Below, piece after piece: positions 9,179 to 16,855 of a stretch of DNA of 64,000 bases (its first letter is position 1; each line of letters begins with the position of its first letter). A program made the translations under genes and the position numbers. The notes under the pieces are model-generated. The model saw only the letters and a list, made by a program, of their open reading frames with translations, searched no databases and had not been told where the DNA came from. Origin of the DNA: Geomonas diazotrophica (GTDB taxonomy: Bacteria > Desulfobacterota > Desulfuromonadia > Geobacterales > Geobacteraceae); the NCBI RefSeq assembly GCF_018919385.1, contig NZ_JAHLMF010000007.1, forward strand, positions 154,017 through 218,016, read 5' to 3'.

Positions 9179-9255
9179 GCAATTGACAGTGGACAATTGA
9201 CAATTGACGGCGAACGCGCCAATTGACCAGCGACCATTGACAGCTGACAACGAAT
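9179..9255. repeat. ATTGACA-type short repeats between leuC and leuD
   Basis: At least six copies of (C)AATTGAC or close variants occur within 75 bases, some directly adjacent. They separate leuC from leuD and show no reading frame. They look like a slipped or expanded intergenic repeat rather than a regulatory site. Confidence 0.65.
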
Positions 9256-9290
9256 ACGCGGGCAGCTCCCCGCTAGACTAGGAGACCGAT

Positions 9291-9818
9291 ATGAAAAAAT
9301 TTGGCGGCCCGGCCCTTTTCCTGGACCGTAGCGACATAAACACCGACGAGATCATCCCGGCCAAGTACCTGACCGAGATCACCAAGGAAGACCTGAAGCC
9401 CTACCTCCTGGAGGACCTCAAGCTCCCGGGCTTCGACCCCAAGAGCGAAAGGACCTACGGCGCCGGCGCCGTGGTGACCCGCGCCAACTTCGGCTGCGGC
9501 TCCTCCCGCGAGCACGCCCCCTGGGTCTTCGAGGTGAACGGCATCAACGTGGTCATCGCCCAGTCCTTCGCCAGGATCTTCCGCCAGAACATGTTCAACT
9601 GCGGCATGGCGGCCATCGAACTCCCCCCGGAGAAGATCGACCAGCTCTTCAGCTACGCGGGTGCCGCCGACGCCGCCATCGAGGTGGACGTCGCCAATTC
9701 CACCCTCACCATAAAGGGGGGCGGTCGGGAGGAGTCGATGCAGTTCGAAATCTCTCCTTTCGATAAGGCGCTGGTTCTCGCCGGCGGCTGGGTCGACTAC
9801 GCGGACAGCAAGTACTGA
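9291..9818 (+). CDS. leuD: 3-isopropylmalate dehydratase small subunit
   Basis: This is the swivelling-domain partner of LeuC. The 175-residue product starts at ATG after CTAGGAGA. It shows DINTDEIIPAKYL near the N-terminus and FGCGSSREHAPW near residue 68, the substrate-binding signature of the family. The gap to leuC is 112 bases and filled by short repeats, but no terminator intervenes, so co-transcription is likely. A clear terminator follows. Confidence 0.96.
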   Translation: MKKFGGPALFLDRSDINTDEIIPAKYLTEITKEDLKPYLLEDLKLPGFDPKSERTYGAGAVVTRANFGCGSSREHAPWVFEVNGINVVIAQSFARIFRQNMFNCGMAAIELPPEKIDQLFSYAGAADAAIEVDVANSTLTIKGGGREESMQFEISPFDKALVLAGGWVDYADSKY

Positions 9819-9849
9819 TTCGACCCGACATCAAAGCACAACATCATAC

Positions 9850-9890
9850 AACGAGGCAGGAGACAGAGGTTTCCTGCCTCGTTGTTTTTC
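9850..9890 (+). terminator. intrinsic terminator after leuCD
   Basis: AACGAGGCAGGA (9850-9861) pairs perfectly with TCCTGCCTCGTT (9872-9883), followed by GTTTTTC. Confidence 0.92.
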
Positions 9891-10027
9891 ATTAGGGAGC
9901 TGGACATTTCCTGGATAAGTGGCATAACTTTCGCCTAGGGCTTGGAAATGGAGCCCAAGGGTGCGTCGATTCTACAGAGAGCGGTGGTGTATAACCAATC
10001 CTGTGCCCCGGGCAGACTATATTTTGA

Positions 10028-10057
10028 TTGACTATGCCTGATTGCAGCAGTTACTAT
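10028..10057 (+). promoter_or_regulatory. candidate promoter of the WPLF-repeat/mla operon
   Basis: TTGACT (10028-10033) and TACTAT (10052-10057) are 18 bases apart in an AT-rich region 40 bases before the start of the exported repeat protein. Confidence 0.45.
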
Positions 10058-10097
10058 CCAAAATCCAACCCAATATATAACGGTTTGTAAGAGGTAC

Positions 10098-11633
10098 ATG
10101 ACTCGTTCTACCCTGTCCATAGCTGCACTTTCGGCTCTGCTGTTCCTGTCACCCGCGGCCCACGCCGAGCCTCAGCCTCAGCCTGAGCCTCAACCCGTGC
10201 AGAAGCCGGAGCAGAAGCCGGAGCAGAAGCCGGAGCAGAAGCCGGAGGCCGATGAGAAAGGGACCATCTTCACCCTGTGGCCCCTGATCGACTACCGCGA
10301 GAGCCCGAAGGAGCGCTTCAGCAACCTCGCCATCCTCGGTCCGCTGTTCAAGTACCAGAAAAACGGGGAGGACAGGGACATCGCCCTGCGTCCGCTGTTC
10401 TACAGGACCAACCACGCCAAGGAGCAGGCCTCCTCGTCCTATTACCTCTATCCGGTCGCCACGCAGGAGAAGACCCCCGAGGCTGACAACTTCGAGGTGC
10501 TGCAGCTCTTCAGGACCTCGAGCTACCCGAAACAGGAACCGGACGCGGAACGGGAACGCTCGACCATGCTCTTTCCGTTCTACATCTCGGGCGACTCGGA
10601 GCGGCATGGGCGCTACCGTGCCTTCTTCCCGATCTACGGGGATATCTACGACCGGTTCTGGCGCGACGAGTACCACTTCGTGCTGTTCCCGCTTTACGGA
10701 AGCACCGTGAAGAGGGGTACCACGACCAGGCATTACCTCTGGCCTTTCTTCGCTACCACCTCGGGGGAGAACGAGTCCGGGTTCGATGTGTTCCCGCTGT
10801 ACGGTCAGTCGCACAAGACCGGGGTGTACGAGAAGCGCTTCGTGCTCTGGCCCTTCTACACTTCGGAGAGCACCGGGCTTAACACGGACAACCCTACGCA
10901 CAGGAAATTCATCTTCCCGCTTTACGCCTCCACGGACTCGCCCAAGAAGACCTCGCGCAGCTACCTGTGGCCTTTCTTCGGCTACACCGAGGATCGCGGC
11001 AAGAAGCAGGAGGAGACCGACTACTTCTGGCCCTTCGTCACCAAGATACGCGGCGAGAAGAAGAACAGCGACAGCTTCCTCCCGTTCTACTCGCACGAGA
11101 CCTTTACCGGCGGCGAGAAGAGCTGGTATCTGTGGCCGTTGTACAGGCACGAGGAGCTGAAATCGGAGAGCTTCGGCCAGGACCAGGACCGGGTGCTCTT
11201 CTTCCTGTACCGCGATAACCGTGAGTACTGGCCCAAAGACGGCAACCAACGGCGCCGCACCACCATGTGGCCGCTGTTCTTGTATCGTAAGAACAGCGAC
11301 GGAGTTTCCTCCTTCTCGTTCCCCGCGCCCGTCGAGTCGATCCTTGACAAGGAAGGGATCGAGAAGGATTGGGCGCCCTTGTGGCGCATGTACCAAAGGC
11401 GCTGGGACGAGGCCGGCAACTCCACCTCCAGTCTGTTCTGGAACCTGTTTTGGCACGAGAGGCGCGGCGACGACCTCGCCTACGAGCTCTTCCCGTTCAT
11501 CTCCTACAAAAACACGGACAAGGAGAGGGAGCTGAAATTTCTGAAGGGGCTGGTCAGCCTGAAGCGCGACGGCGGACAGGAGGAGCTGAGCCTCTTCTGG
11601 CTCCCCTTCGGAGTGAAATGGGGGGATAAGTGA
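10098..11633 (+). CDS. exported WPLF-repeat protein coupled to mlaE
   Basis: This 511-residue protein has no function I recognise. A signal peptide (residues 1-23, ending AHA) is followed by a Pro/Gln/Glu/Lys-rich stalk encoded by four 12-base repeats (10201-10248). The rest is built from more than a dozen short units containing an aromatic-Pro-aromatic core: FPLYG, LWPFF, FPIYG, MWPLF, LFPFI. Units are spaced about 20-35 residues, as expected of repeated beta strands or hairpins. It could be a beta-propeller, a beta-solenoid or an outer-membrane barrel. Its stop overlaps the mlaE start by four bases, so a role with the lipid-transport proteins is likely but unproven. Confidence 0.8.
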   Translation: MTRSTLSIAALSALLFLSPAAHAEPQPQPEPQPVQKPEQKPEQKPEQKPEADEKGTIFTLWPLIDYRESPKERFSNLAILGPLFKYQKNGEDRDIALRPLFYRTNHAKEQASSSYYLYPVATQEKTPEADNFEVLQLFRTSSYPKQEPDAERERSTMLFPFYISGDSERHGRYRAFFPIYGDIYDRFWRDEYHFVLFPLYGSTVKRGTTTRHYLWPFFATTSGENESGFDVFPLYGQSHKTGVYEKRFVLWPFYTSESTGLNTDNPTHRKFIFPLYASTDSPKKTSRSYLWPFFGYTEDRGKKQEETDYFWPFVTKIRGEKKNSDSFLPFYSHETFTGGEKSWYLWPLYRHEELKSESFGQDQDRVLFFLYRDNREYWPKDGNQRRRTTMWPLFLYRKNSDGVSSFSFPAPVESILDKEGIEKDWAPLWRMYQRRWDEAGNSTSSLFWNLFWHERRGDDLAYELFPFISYKNTDKERELKFLKGLVSLKRDGGQEELSLFWLPFGVKWGDK

Positions 11634-12406
11634 CCCAAGTTTTCGAACCGCTAGGCAAGAGGGTGCTCTACTTCTACCAGGTGCTGGGGGAGATGACCAT
11701 CCTCATGGGGAAGATCGTGTACTTCATACGCGAGGCGCCCCGCAACATCCCGAGCATCCTTACCCAGATGGCCATTATCGGTTGGGACACCCTTCCCGTC
11801 GCCTCGGTCATGGCCTTCTTCGTCGGGATGGTGCTCGCACTGCAGACCGGCGTCGAGCTGCAGAAGTACGGCGGCCAGAACATCATCGGCGCCATCGTCG
11901 GGCATTCCATGGTGCGCGAACTGGGGCCGGTCATGACCAGTTTCCTGGTAGCCGGGCGCTGCGGTTCGGCCATGGCTGCCGAACTGGGTGTCATGACCGT
12001 GTACGAGGAGATCGACGCCCTCAAGACGCTCGACATCGACCCGGTCCGCTATCTCGCCATGCCGCGCTTCATCGCCTGCATCATCTGCGTGCCGGCCCTG
12101 GTCCTTTACTCGGACCTGATCGGCATCATCGGCGGCGCGTTGATCAGCAACCTGCACCCGCAGATCTTCGTCTCCTACGCGACCTACTACGACAGCCTCA
12201 CCGCCGCGCTCAAGATGAAGGAGATCGGCATCGGCCTCACCAAGTCCATGGCGTTCGGCGGCATCATCGCGCTGGTCTGCTGCTACGTCGGTTTCGCCAC
12301 CTCGGGGGGCGCCAGGGGGATCGGGCAGTCCACCACCAGGTCGGTCGTTCTCTCGTTCATGCTGATCCTGGTCGCGGATTACGTCCTGACCAGGCTTCTT
12401 ATGTAG
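11630..12406 (+). CDS. mlaE: MlaE-family ABC transporter permease
   Basis: This 258-residue inner-membrane permease belongs to the Mla/MCE phospholipid-transport systems that move lipids between inner and outer membranes. It starts with GTG inside the stop of the repeat protein. The family motif VRELGPVMTSFLVAGRCGSA lies around residues 96-115, with about five hydrophobic segments. The MCE partner MlaD follows after 34 bases. The ATPase (MlaF) is absent from this cluster and must be encoded elsewhere. Confidence 0.93.
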   Translation: MTQVFEPLGKRVLYFYQVLGEMTILMGKIVYFIREAPRNIPSILTQMAIIGWDTLPVASVMAFFVGMVLALQTGVELQKYGGQNIIGAIVGHSMVRELGPVMTSFLVAGRCGSAMAAELGVMTVYEEIDALKTLDIDPVRYLAMPRFIACIICVPALVLYSDLIGIIGGALISNLHPQIFVSYATYYDSLTAALKMKEIGIGLTKSMAFGGIIALVCCYVGFATSGGARGIGQSTTRSVVLSFMLILVADYVLTRLLM

Positions 12407-12440
12407 CACTTTTTTGCTTTTGTTCCGGAGGTAGATATAT

Positions 12441-13511
12441 ATGGCTCTGTCAGTCGAGAAAAAGGTCGGCATGTTCTTCGTGTTCGGTCTCATCATCCTG
12501 GGCGTGCTGCTCGAGGTGGGCGAGAAATGGAACCCCTTCGAGAAGAAGATCATGTACCGGACCTACCTCACCAGCATCACCGGTCTCAAGGTGGGCGACC
12601 CGGTCCGCCTGGCGGGGGTCGACGTCGGGCGGATCACCAAGATCATCGTACTCAACGACAAGATCGAGATCGACTTCGAGGTGAAACCGGAAACCCGCAT
12701 CAAGGTGGACACCGTTGCCGGCTTGAGGCTCACCAACCTCCTCGGGGGGCAGTTCCTGGGGCTTTCTTTCGGGTCGCCGAACGCCGCGCTCCTGCCGGAA
12801 GGGGGGACGGTGCGCGGCAAGGATGTCGCCAACATCGACATCATCGTGGACAACCTCTCGGACGTGGTGAAGGACACCAAAGTCCTCATCAACAACCTGA
12901 ACAAGAACCAGGAGGATGTGCTGAAGAAGGTGTCGGGCATGCTGGACGAGAACCGCGGCAACCTGAGGGACTCGATCGCCAACATCAGCAGCATCACCGG
13001 CAAGATGGACCGCGGCGAAGGATCGCTGGCCATGCTCCTGAACGACAGGAAGCTTTTCGACGACGCCTCCAGCGCGGTCAGCAGCCTCAAGGTGGTCTCC
13101 AACAAGATCGAGAAGGGGGAGGGGACCCTGGGCAAGCTGGTGAACGACGAGACCGTGTACAACGATACCTCCGCCCTGATCAAGGATCTCAGGTCGGGGG
13201 TCAAGGATCTCAACGCCGGCATGAAGGACGTGAAGGAAATCACCGCCAAGATCAACCGCGGCGAAGGGACGCTGGGCAAGCTGGTGCAGGACGACTCCCT
13301 CTACACCGAACTGCGCGACGCCTCGAAGAACGTGAAGGAGATCACCCAGAAGATCAACTCCGGCCAGGGAACCATCGGGAAACTGGTGAACGAGGACCAG
13401 CTCTACCGCGACACCACCGCCACGCTGAAGAAGGCCGAGCGCGCCATGGAGGGGTTGGGCGACACCGGTCCCATCTCCGTCCTTGGGAGCATCGTGGGGA
13501 CCCTGTTTTAA
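12441..13511 (+). CDS. mlaD: MlaD-family MCE protein with GEGTLGKLV repeats
   Basis: This 356-residue periplasmic lipid-binding subunit is anchored by one N-terminal membrane segment (about residues 8-25). The MCE domain follows (about 38-115), with GLKVGDPVRLAGVDVG and a LGGQFLGL turn. The C-terminal half is predicted helical and carries four copies of a G-E/Q-G-(T/S)-(L/I) unit (GEGSLAMLLND, GEGTLGKLVND, GEGTLGKLVQD, GQGTIGKLVNE) near residues 192, 227, 274 and 309. In MCE proteins such helical tails assemble into tubes that bridge the periplasm. A GGAGG site precedes the ATG. It forms one operon with mlaE. Confidence 0.93.
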   Translation: MALSVEKKVGMFFVFGLIILGVLLEVGEKWNPFEKKIMYRTYLTSITGLKVGDPVRLAGVDVGRITKIIVLNDKIEIDFEVKPETRIKVDTVAGLRLTNLLGGQFLGLSFGSPNAALLPEGGTVRGKDVANIDIIVDNLSDVVKDTKVLINNLNKNQEDVLKKVSGMLDENRGNLRDSIANISSITGKMDRGEGSLAMLLNDRKLFDDASSAVSSLKVVSNKIEKGEGTLGKLVNDETVYNDTSALIKDLRSGVKDLNAGMKDVKEITAKINRGEGTLGKLVQDDSLYTELRDASKNVKEITQKINSGQGTIGKLVNEDQLYRDTTATLKKAERAMEGLGDTGPISVLGSIVGTLF

Positions 13512-13557
13512 TGGATAGCTGACCCCCTCCGGCTGGAGGGGGGATCGTGAGGTGCGG

Positions 13558-13583
13558 TAGGGGCGGACCATGTTCGCCCCTGC
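13558..13583. repeat. dispersed palindrome, GGGGCG/CGCCCC variant
   Basis: TAGGGGCGGACC with TTCGCCCCTGC is a degenerate member of the GGGCGAAT/ATTCGCCC family. It is preceded by a CCCCCTCC/GGAGGGGG hairpin at 13523-13542, just after mlaD. Confidence 0.6.
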
Positions 13584-13621
13584 TTTGCGTATGCACCCGT
13601 TTAACTGGAGGCCTGCCCGGC

Positions 13622-14503
13622 ATGACCCACATCCTCGATATAGCCGTGGGGACCGTCATCATGCGTCCCTACGTCTTCGCCTTTTTCGCGGTCTACCTGG
13701 TTGCGGCGGTTCTGCACCTGGGGTGGAAGAAGACCATCCTGTTCACCGTGTGCGGCTACCTGGTCGCCTTCGCCTCGGAGTTCTCCTCCATCAACAACGG
13801 CTTCCCCTACGGCTGGTACTACTACGTCGACGTGACCCGGGACCGTGAGCTCTGGATCGCCGGCGTTCCCTTCTTCGACTCCCTTTCCTACGTCTTTCTG
13901 ACCTATTGCAGCTACGCCACCGCCCTTTTCGTGCTGGCGCCGGTCAAGCGGATCAAGGGGGACCTGGTCCTTCTCGAGACCGGCCGGCTCAGGCGTTCCT
14001 TCGCGGTGCTGCTGCTCGGCTCGCTGTTTCAGGTGTTCCTCGATATCGTGACCGACCCCGTGGCGCTGCAGGGAAGCCGGTGGTTCCTCGGGAGGATCTA
14101 CGGCTACCGCGAGGTGGGCACCCACTTCGGCATTCCTATGTCCAACTACCTCGGTTGGTGGCTGGTGAGCGCCCTGCTGGTCCTGGTCCTGCAGTCGATC
14201 GACCGGATCGGCTCAGGCAAGGGGCGTCCCGCCGGGGTAGGTGCCGCACCGTACCGCGCGCTGTACGGACCCTTCCTCTACCTCTGCGTGATCGCCTTCA
14301 ACCTGGGGGTCACCTTCTACATCGGGGAGAACCTGATGGGGCTCACCGGGGTTTTCATCTTCACGCTGCCGGTGGTGATGACCCTGGTGCTTTTCCGGCA
14401 GAGGCTGGACCGCTACCACAAGGACGAGCTTGCCGACCATCTTGCCGATTACCCCTGGTCCCCGGCCGGTTCTGGCGCCGCCGGACGCGTCACTGACAAA
14501 TAA
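13622..14503 (+). CDS. carotenoid biosynthesis family membrane protein (CruF/DUF422-like)
   Basis: This 293-residue polytopic membrane protein matches the PF04240 carotenoid biosynthesis group, which includes hydratases acting on the psi ends of C40-C50 carotenoids. Recognisable features are EFSSINNGFPYGWYYY, a charged DPVALQG region, HFGIPMSNYLGWW and about seven hydrophobic segments. I chose the ATG at 13622, which follows TGGAGG; a longer upstream extension runs through the repeat element. It sits just after mlaED and could share their transcript. No other carotenoid gene is nearby, so its substrate in this organism is unknown. Confidence 0.8.
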   Translation: MTHILDIAVGTVIMRPYVFAFFAVYLVAAVLHLGWKKTILFTVCGYLVAFASEFSSINNGFPYGWYYYVDVTRDRELWIAGVPFFDSLSYVFLTYCSYATALFVLAPVKRIKGDLVLLETGRLRRSFAVLLLGSLFQVFLDIVTDPVALQGSRWFLGRIYGYREVGTHFGIPMSNYLGWWLVSALLVLVLQSIDRIGSGKGRPAGVGAAPYRALYGPFLYLCVIAFNLGVTFYIGENLMGLTGVFIFTLPVVMTLVLFRQRLDRYHKDELADHLADYPWSPAGSGAAGRVTDK

Positions 14504-14548
14504 AAACAAACCCGGACTTTGAACGCGCCAACGCGCTGTGGTATCCCA

Positions 14549-14574
14549 GTAGGGCGATGATCATTCGCCCGTCC
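14549..14574. repeat. dispersed palindrome, GGGCGAT/ATTCGCCC variant
   Basis: GTAGGGCGATGATC followed by ATTCGCCCGTCC is another slightly decayed member of the dispersed palindrome family, in the gap before the cytochrome P460 gene. Confidence 0.6.
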
Positions 14575-14617
14575 CGTCCCACGCAAGGACCAACTATTCA
14601 GTCTTCGGAGGCCTGAC

Positions 14618-15094
14618 ATGAAAAAAACGTTATCCATCCTTACCCTCGCGGCTTTGCTGAGTGCCGTCGGCGCGGCCTGCGCCGCCGATCAGGGCTCGCT
14701 TCCCAGGAACTACGAGAGCTGGGAAAAGAGCAAGGCCAGGGTAATCACCGACAAGAAATCGATGTTTTACGGGATCCACTACATCTACGTGAACAAGAAG
14801 GCGATGCCGACCTACAAGACCGGCGGCGCCAACTACCCGGACGGCAGCCGCTTCGTCGCGGTCAACTACTCCATCAAGGAAGAGGGGGGCAAGCAGGTGC
14901 CGGGGAAGAAAACCATGATCGTGATGATGCAGCGGGACAAGAAGCAGCAGGAGACCGGCGGCTGGCGTTTCGTCGGCTTCACCCCCGACGGCAAGCCCTC
15001 CGGCCTCGACGGCAAGCGGGACTGCTTCGGCTGCCACGAGAAGGACGCCAAGGATAGAGGCTTCGTCCTCTCCCGTTACCCCGACTTCAAGTAG
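14618..15094 (+). CDS. cytochrome P460 family c-type haem protein
   Basis: This 158-residue periplasmic protein starts with a signal peptide (MKKTLSILTL..., ending ACA near residue 22). A single c-type haem site CFGCH lies near residue 138, followed by a short tail containing FVLSRYPD, the typical cytochrome P460 end. Characterised P460 proteins oxidise hydroxylamine or take part in nitric-oxide chemistry using a lysine-crosslinked haem. Whether that lysine chemistry occurs here cannot be told. The gene has its own GGAGG site and a downstream terminator, so it is probably monocistronic. Confidence 0.88.
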   Translation: MKKTLSILTLAALLSAVGAACAADQGSLPRNYESWEKSKARVITDKKSMFYGIHYIYVNKKAMPTYKTGGANYPDGSRFVAVNYSIKEEGGKQVPGKKTMIVMMQRDKKQQETGGWRFVGFTPDGKPSGLDGKRDCFGCHEKDAKDRGFVLSRYPDFK

Positions 15095-15112
15095 CCTTCG
15101 CTTTAGCAGCGA

Positions 15113-15158
15113 AAGAGGGGAGAGCGCCTGCCGGAAAACCGGCGGGCCTCTTTTTTTC
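15113..15158 (+). terminator. intrinsic terminator after cytochrome P460 gene
   Basis: A GC-rich stem (GCCTGCCGG, loop AAAA, CCGGCGGGC) extended by GAG/CTC pairing is followed by seven T residues. Confidence 0.88.
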
Positions 15159-15185
15159 CCGGACTGTTTTTCCTTAAAGCGCACG

Positions 15186-15194
15186 TGTTATAAT
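15186..15194 (+). promoter_or_regulatory. extended -10 promoter of the M16 peptidase gene
   Basis: TG-T-TATAAT is a perfect extended -10; no convincing -35 is present. It lies 47 bases before the start codon and right after the upstream terminator. Confidence 0.65.
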
Positions 15195-15240
15195 TGCTGA
15201 CATCGAAACTAAAACGATTCCGTAGCTTTAAGGAGCCTTT

Positions 15241-16515
15241 ATGTCTACTTCGTCGACTTACCCCAAGCTTCGCCTCAGCACGCTCCCCAACGGGGTGAGG
15301 GTGGTCAGTCAGCAGATCCAGGGAATGCAGAGTGCAGCGATCGGTATCCGCATCGACAGCAGCACCCGCAACGAGGAACCCGAGACCGGGGGCGCCTCGC
15401 ACTTCATCGAACATCTCCTCTTCAAGGGAACCCCGAGCCGCAGCGCCGACCAGATCACCGATGAATTCAACAGCATCGGGGCACGGGCCAACGCCTACAC
15501 CAGCCAGGAGGAGGTCTTCTACTACGCCACCTCGCTCGCTTCCATCATCCCGGCCACCTTCGAGATACTGGCCGACATGTTCGTCCACTCCTCACTTCCC
15601 GAAGAGGAGGTGGAGAAGGAACGCGGCGTGGTGCTGCAGGAGATCCTGATGAACCAGGACAACCCGAGCCGGTTCATCTACAACCAGTTCCACCAGGGGT
15701 TCTGGCAGGGGCATCCGCTGGGGACGCCGATCCTTGGAACCGCAGAAACCATCGGTGCCATCTCGCGCCAGCGCCTGATGGAGTACAAGTTCGCCAACTA
15801 CCTGACCAACGCCACCATCGTCTCGGTGGCCGGCAACGTCGAGCACGACCTGGTCGTGGAACAGGCTGCGCGCCTTTTGGGCGAGCTCCCGACCGGCACG
15901 CCCCGCACCAAAAAAGCGGACCCGCAGCACCGGGTCGCCGTGGGGCAGAACGTACATTACCAGCGCTCCATGGAACAGACCCACTTCTACATGGGGTATC
16001 CGCTCCCCCCCGCCGGCAACGAGCACCGGCACAAGCTGGCGGTCCTGAACCAGGTGCTGGGGAGCGGCATGAATTCCCGCCTTTTCCGCGAGGTGCGCGA
16101 GCGCAGGAGCCTCGCCTACACCGTCTACTCCATGATGTCCTCCTACACCGACTCCGCCGGCCTCATGATCTACGCCGGGACCGGCCCGGAACGGGCCCAG
16201 GAGGCGGTGGACGTCTGCCATTGCGAGGTGCTGAGGTTTTGCGACGAGTTGGTGACCGAGGAGGTCCTGGCGGCCGCCAAGGAGCAGATCCGTTGCGCGA
16301 GGCTCATGGCGCTGGACGACTGCGAGACCCAGGTGCGCAGGATTTCCAACACCACGTCCCTTCTGGGAGCGCCGGAACCGATCGAGCTGTCCCTGGAGGG
16401 TATCGCCGCCGTCAGCGCCGAAGAGGTGCGGGACGTGGCCCAGTTGCTCTTCAGGGGTGTGGTGCCGAGGGTTGAATCGGTGGGGCCGGGGGAAGGGCCG
16501 GGACTGCCACGCTAG
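15241..16515 (+). CDS. M16 family zinc peptidase (processing-peptidase-like)
   Basis: This 424-residue protein of the pitrilysin/insulinase family has the inverted zinc motif HFIEH at residues 54-58 (HxxEH). The third ligand region ERGVVLQEI lies about 75 residues later, and the NAYTSQEEVFYYA substrate-binding segment is present. The size fits the half-length members that act as homodimers or heterodimers, like mitochondrial processing peptidase. There is no signal peptide, so it is probably cytoplasmic. An AAGGAGCC site precedes the start and an extended -10 promoter lies upstream. The natural substrate is unknown. Confidence 0.94.
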   Translation: MSTSSTYPKLRLSTLPNGVRVVSQQIQGMQSAAIGIRIDSSTRNEEPETGGASHFIEHLLFKGTPSRSADQITDEFNSIGARANAYTSQEEVFYYATSLASIIPATFEILADMFVHSSLPEEEVEKERGVVLQEILMNQDNPSRFIYNQFHQGFWQGHPLGTPILGTAETIGAISRQRLMEYKFANYLTNATIVSVAGNVEHDLVVEQAARLLGELPTGTPRTKKADPQHRVAVGQNVHYQRSMEQTHFYMGYPLPPAGNEHRHKLAVLNQVLGSGMNSRLFREVRERRSLAYTVYSMMSSYTDSAGLMIYAGTGPERAQEAVDVCHCEVLRFCDELVTEEVLAAAKEQIRCARLMALDDCETQVRRISNTTSLLGAPEPIELSLEGIAAVSAEEVRDVAQLLFRGVVPRVESVGPGEGPGLPR

Positions 16516-16562
16516 GAGGTGATTCCCGGCGCCTGACGAGAGGGCCTGCATTGCGGAAAATG

Positions 16563-16596
16563 AAAAGGGGTGGCTTTTATGCCGCCCCTTTTTTAT
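16563..16596. terminator. bidirectional terminator between M16 and zinc-ribbon genes
   Basis: AAGGGGTGGC and GCCGCCCCTT (one G-U type mismatch) surround TTTTAT, with T runs on the right and A runs on the left. It can serve the two convergent genes. Confidence 0.8.
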
Positions 16597-16617
16597 GCGC
16601 CGCCTCTCAAAGAGACG

Positions 16618-16827
16618 CTAGCTCATCTGGTCGCTGTCGCCGCTTAGGTGAGGGAAGTGCTCGTGGTGCATTTCGTGGGTCAACCCCTCTATCGTGCCGC
16701 AGGTGGCGCAGAGGTACTTGTCGCTTTCATTGATGTACACGTTGCGCTGACAGGACGGACTCCAGACCCTGACGCCGCACGCGTGATCGTCCATTTCCAC
16801 TCCCGTCTCTCTTCTCTCGTCTGTCAT
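16618..16827 (-). CDS. small Cys/His-rich hypothetical protein
   Basis: This 69-residue protein starts after a strong AAAGGAGGA site. It contains Cys17, Cys26, CATC (40-43) and a His-rich end (HEMHHEHFPH), suggesting a small metal-binding, zinc-ribbon-like fold. No family is recognised. It lies just after the nuclease/phospholipase hybrid gene in the same direction, 28 bases away, and may share its transcript. Confidence 0.7.
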   Translation of the reverse strand: MTDERRETGVEMDDHACGVRVWSPSCQRNVYINESDKYLCATCGTIEGLTHEMHHEHFPHLSGDSDQMS

Positions 16828-16855
16828 GGCCGCATCCTCCTTTCCCTGAGCATTT

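Noticed and set aside
15103..15588. Minus-strand frame across the M16 promoter
   Set aside because: It overlaps a terminator, an extended -10 promoter and the start of a well-supported gene.
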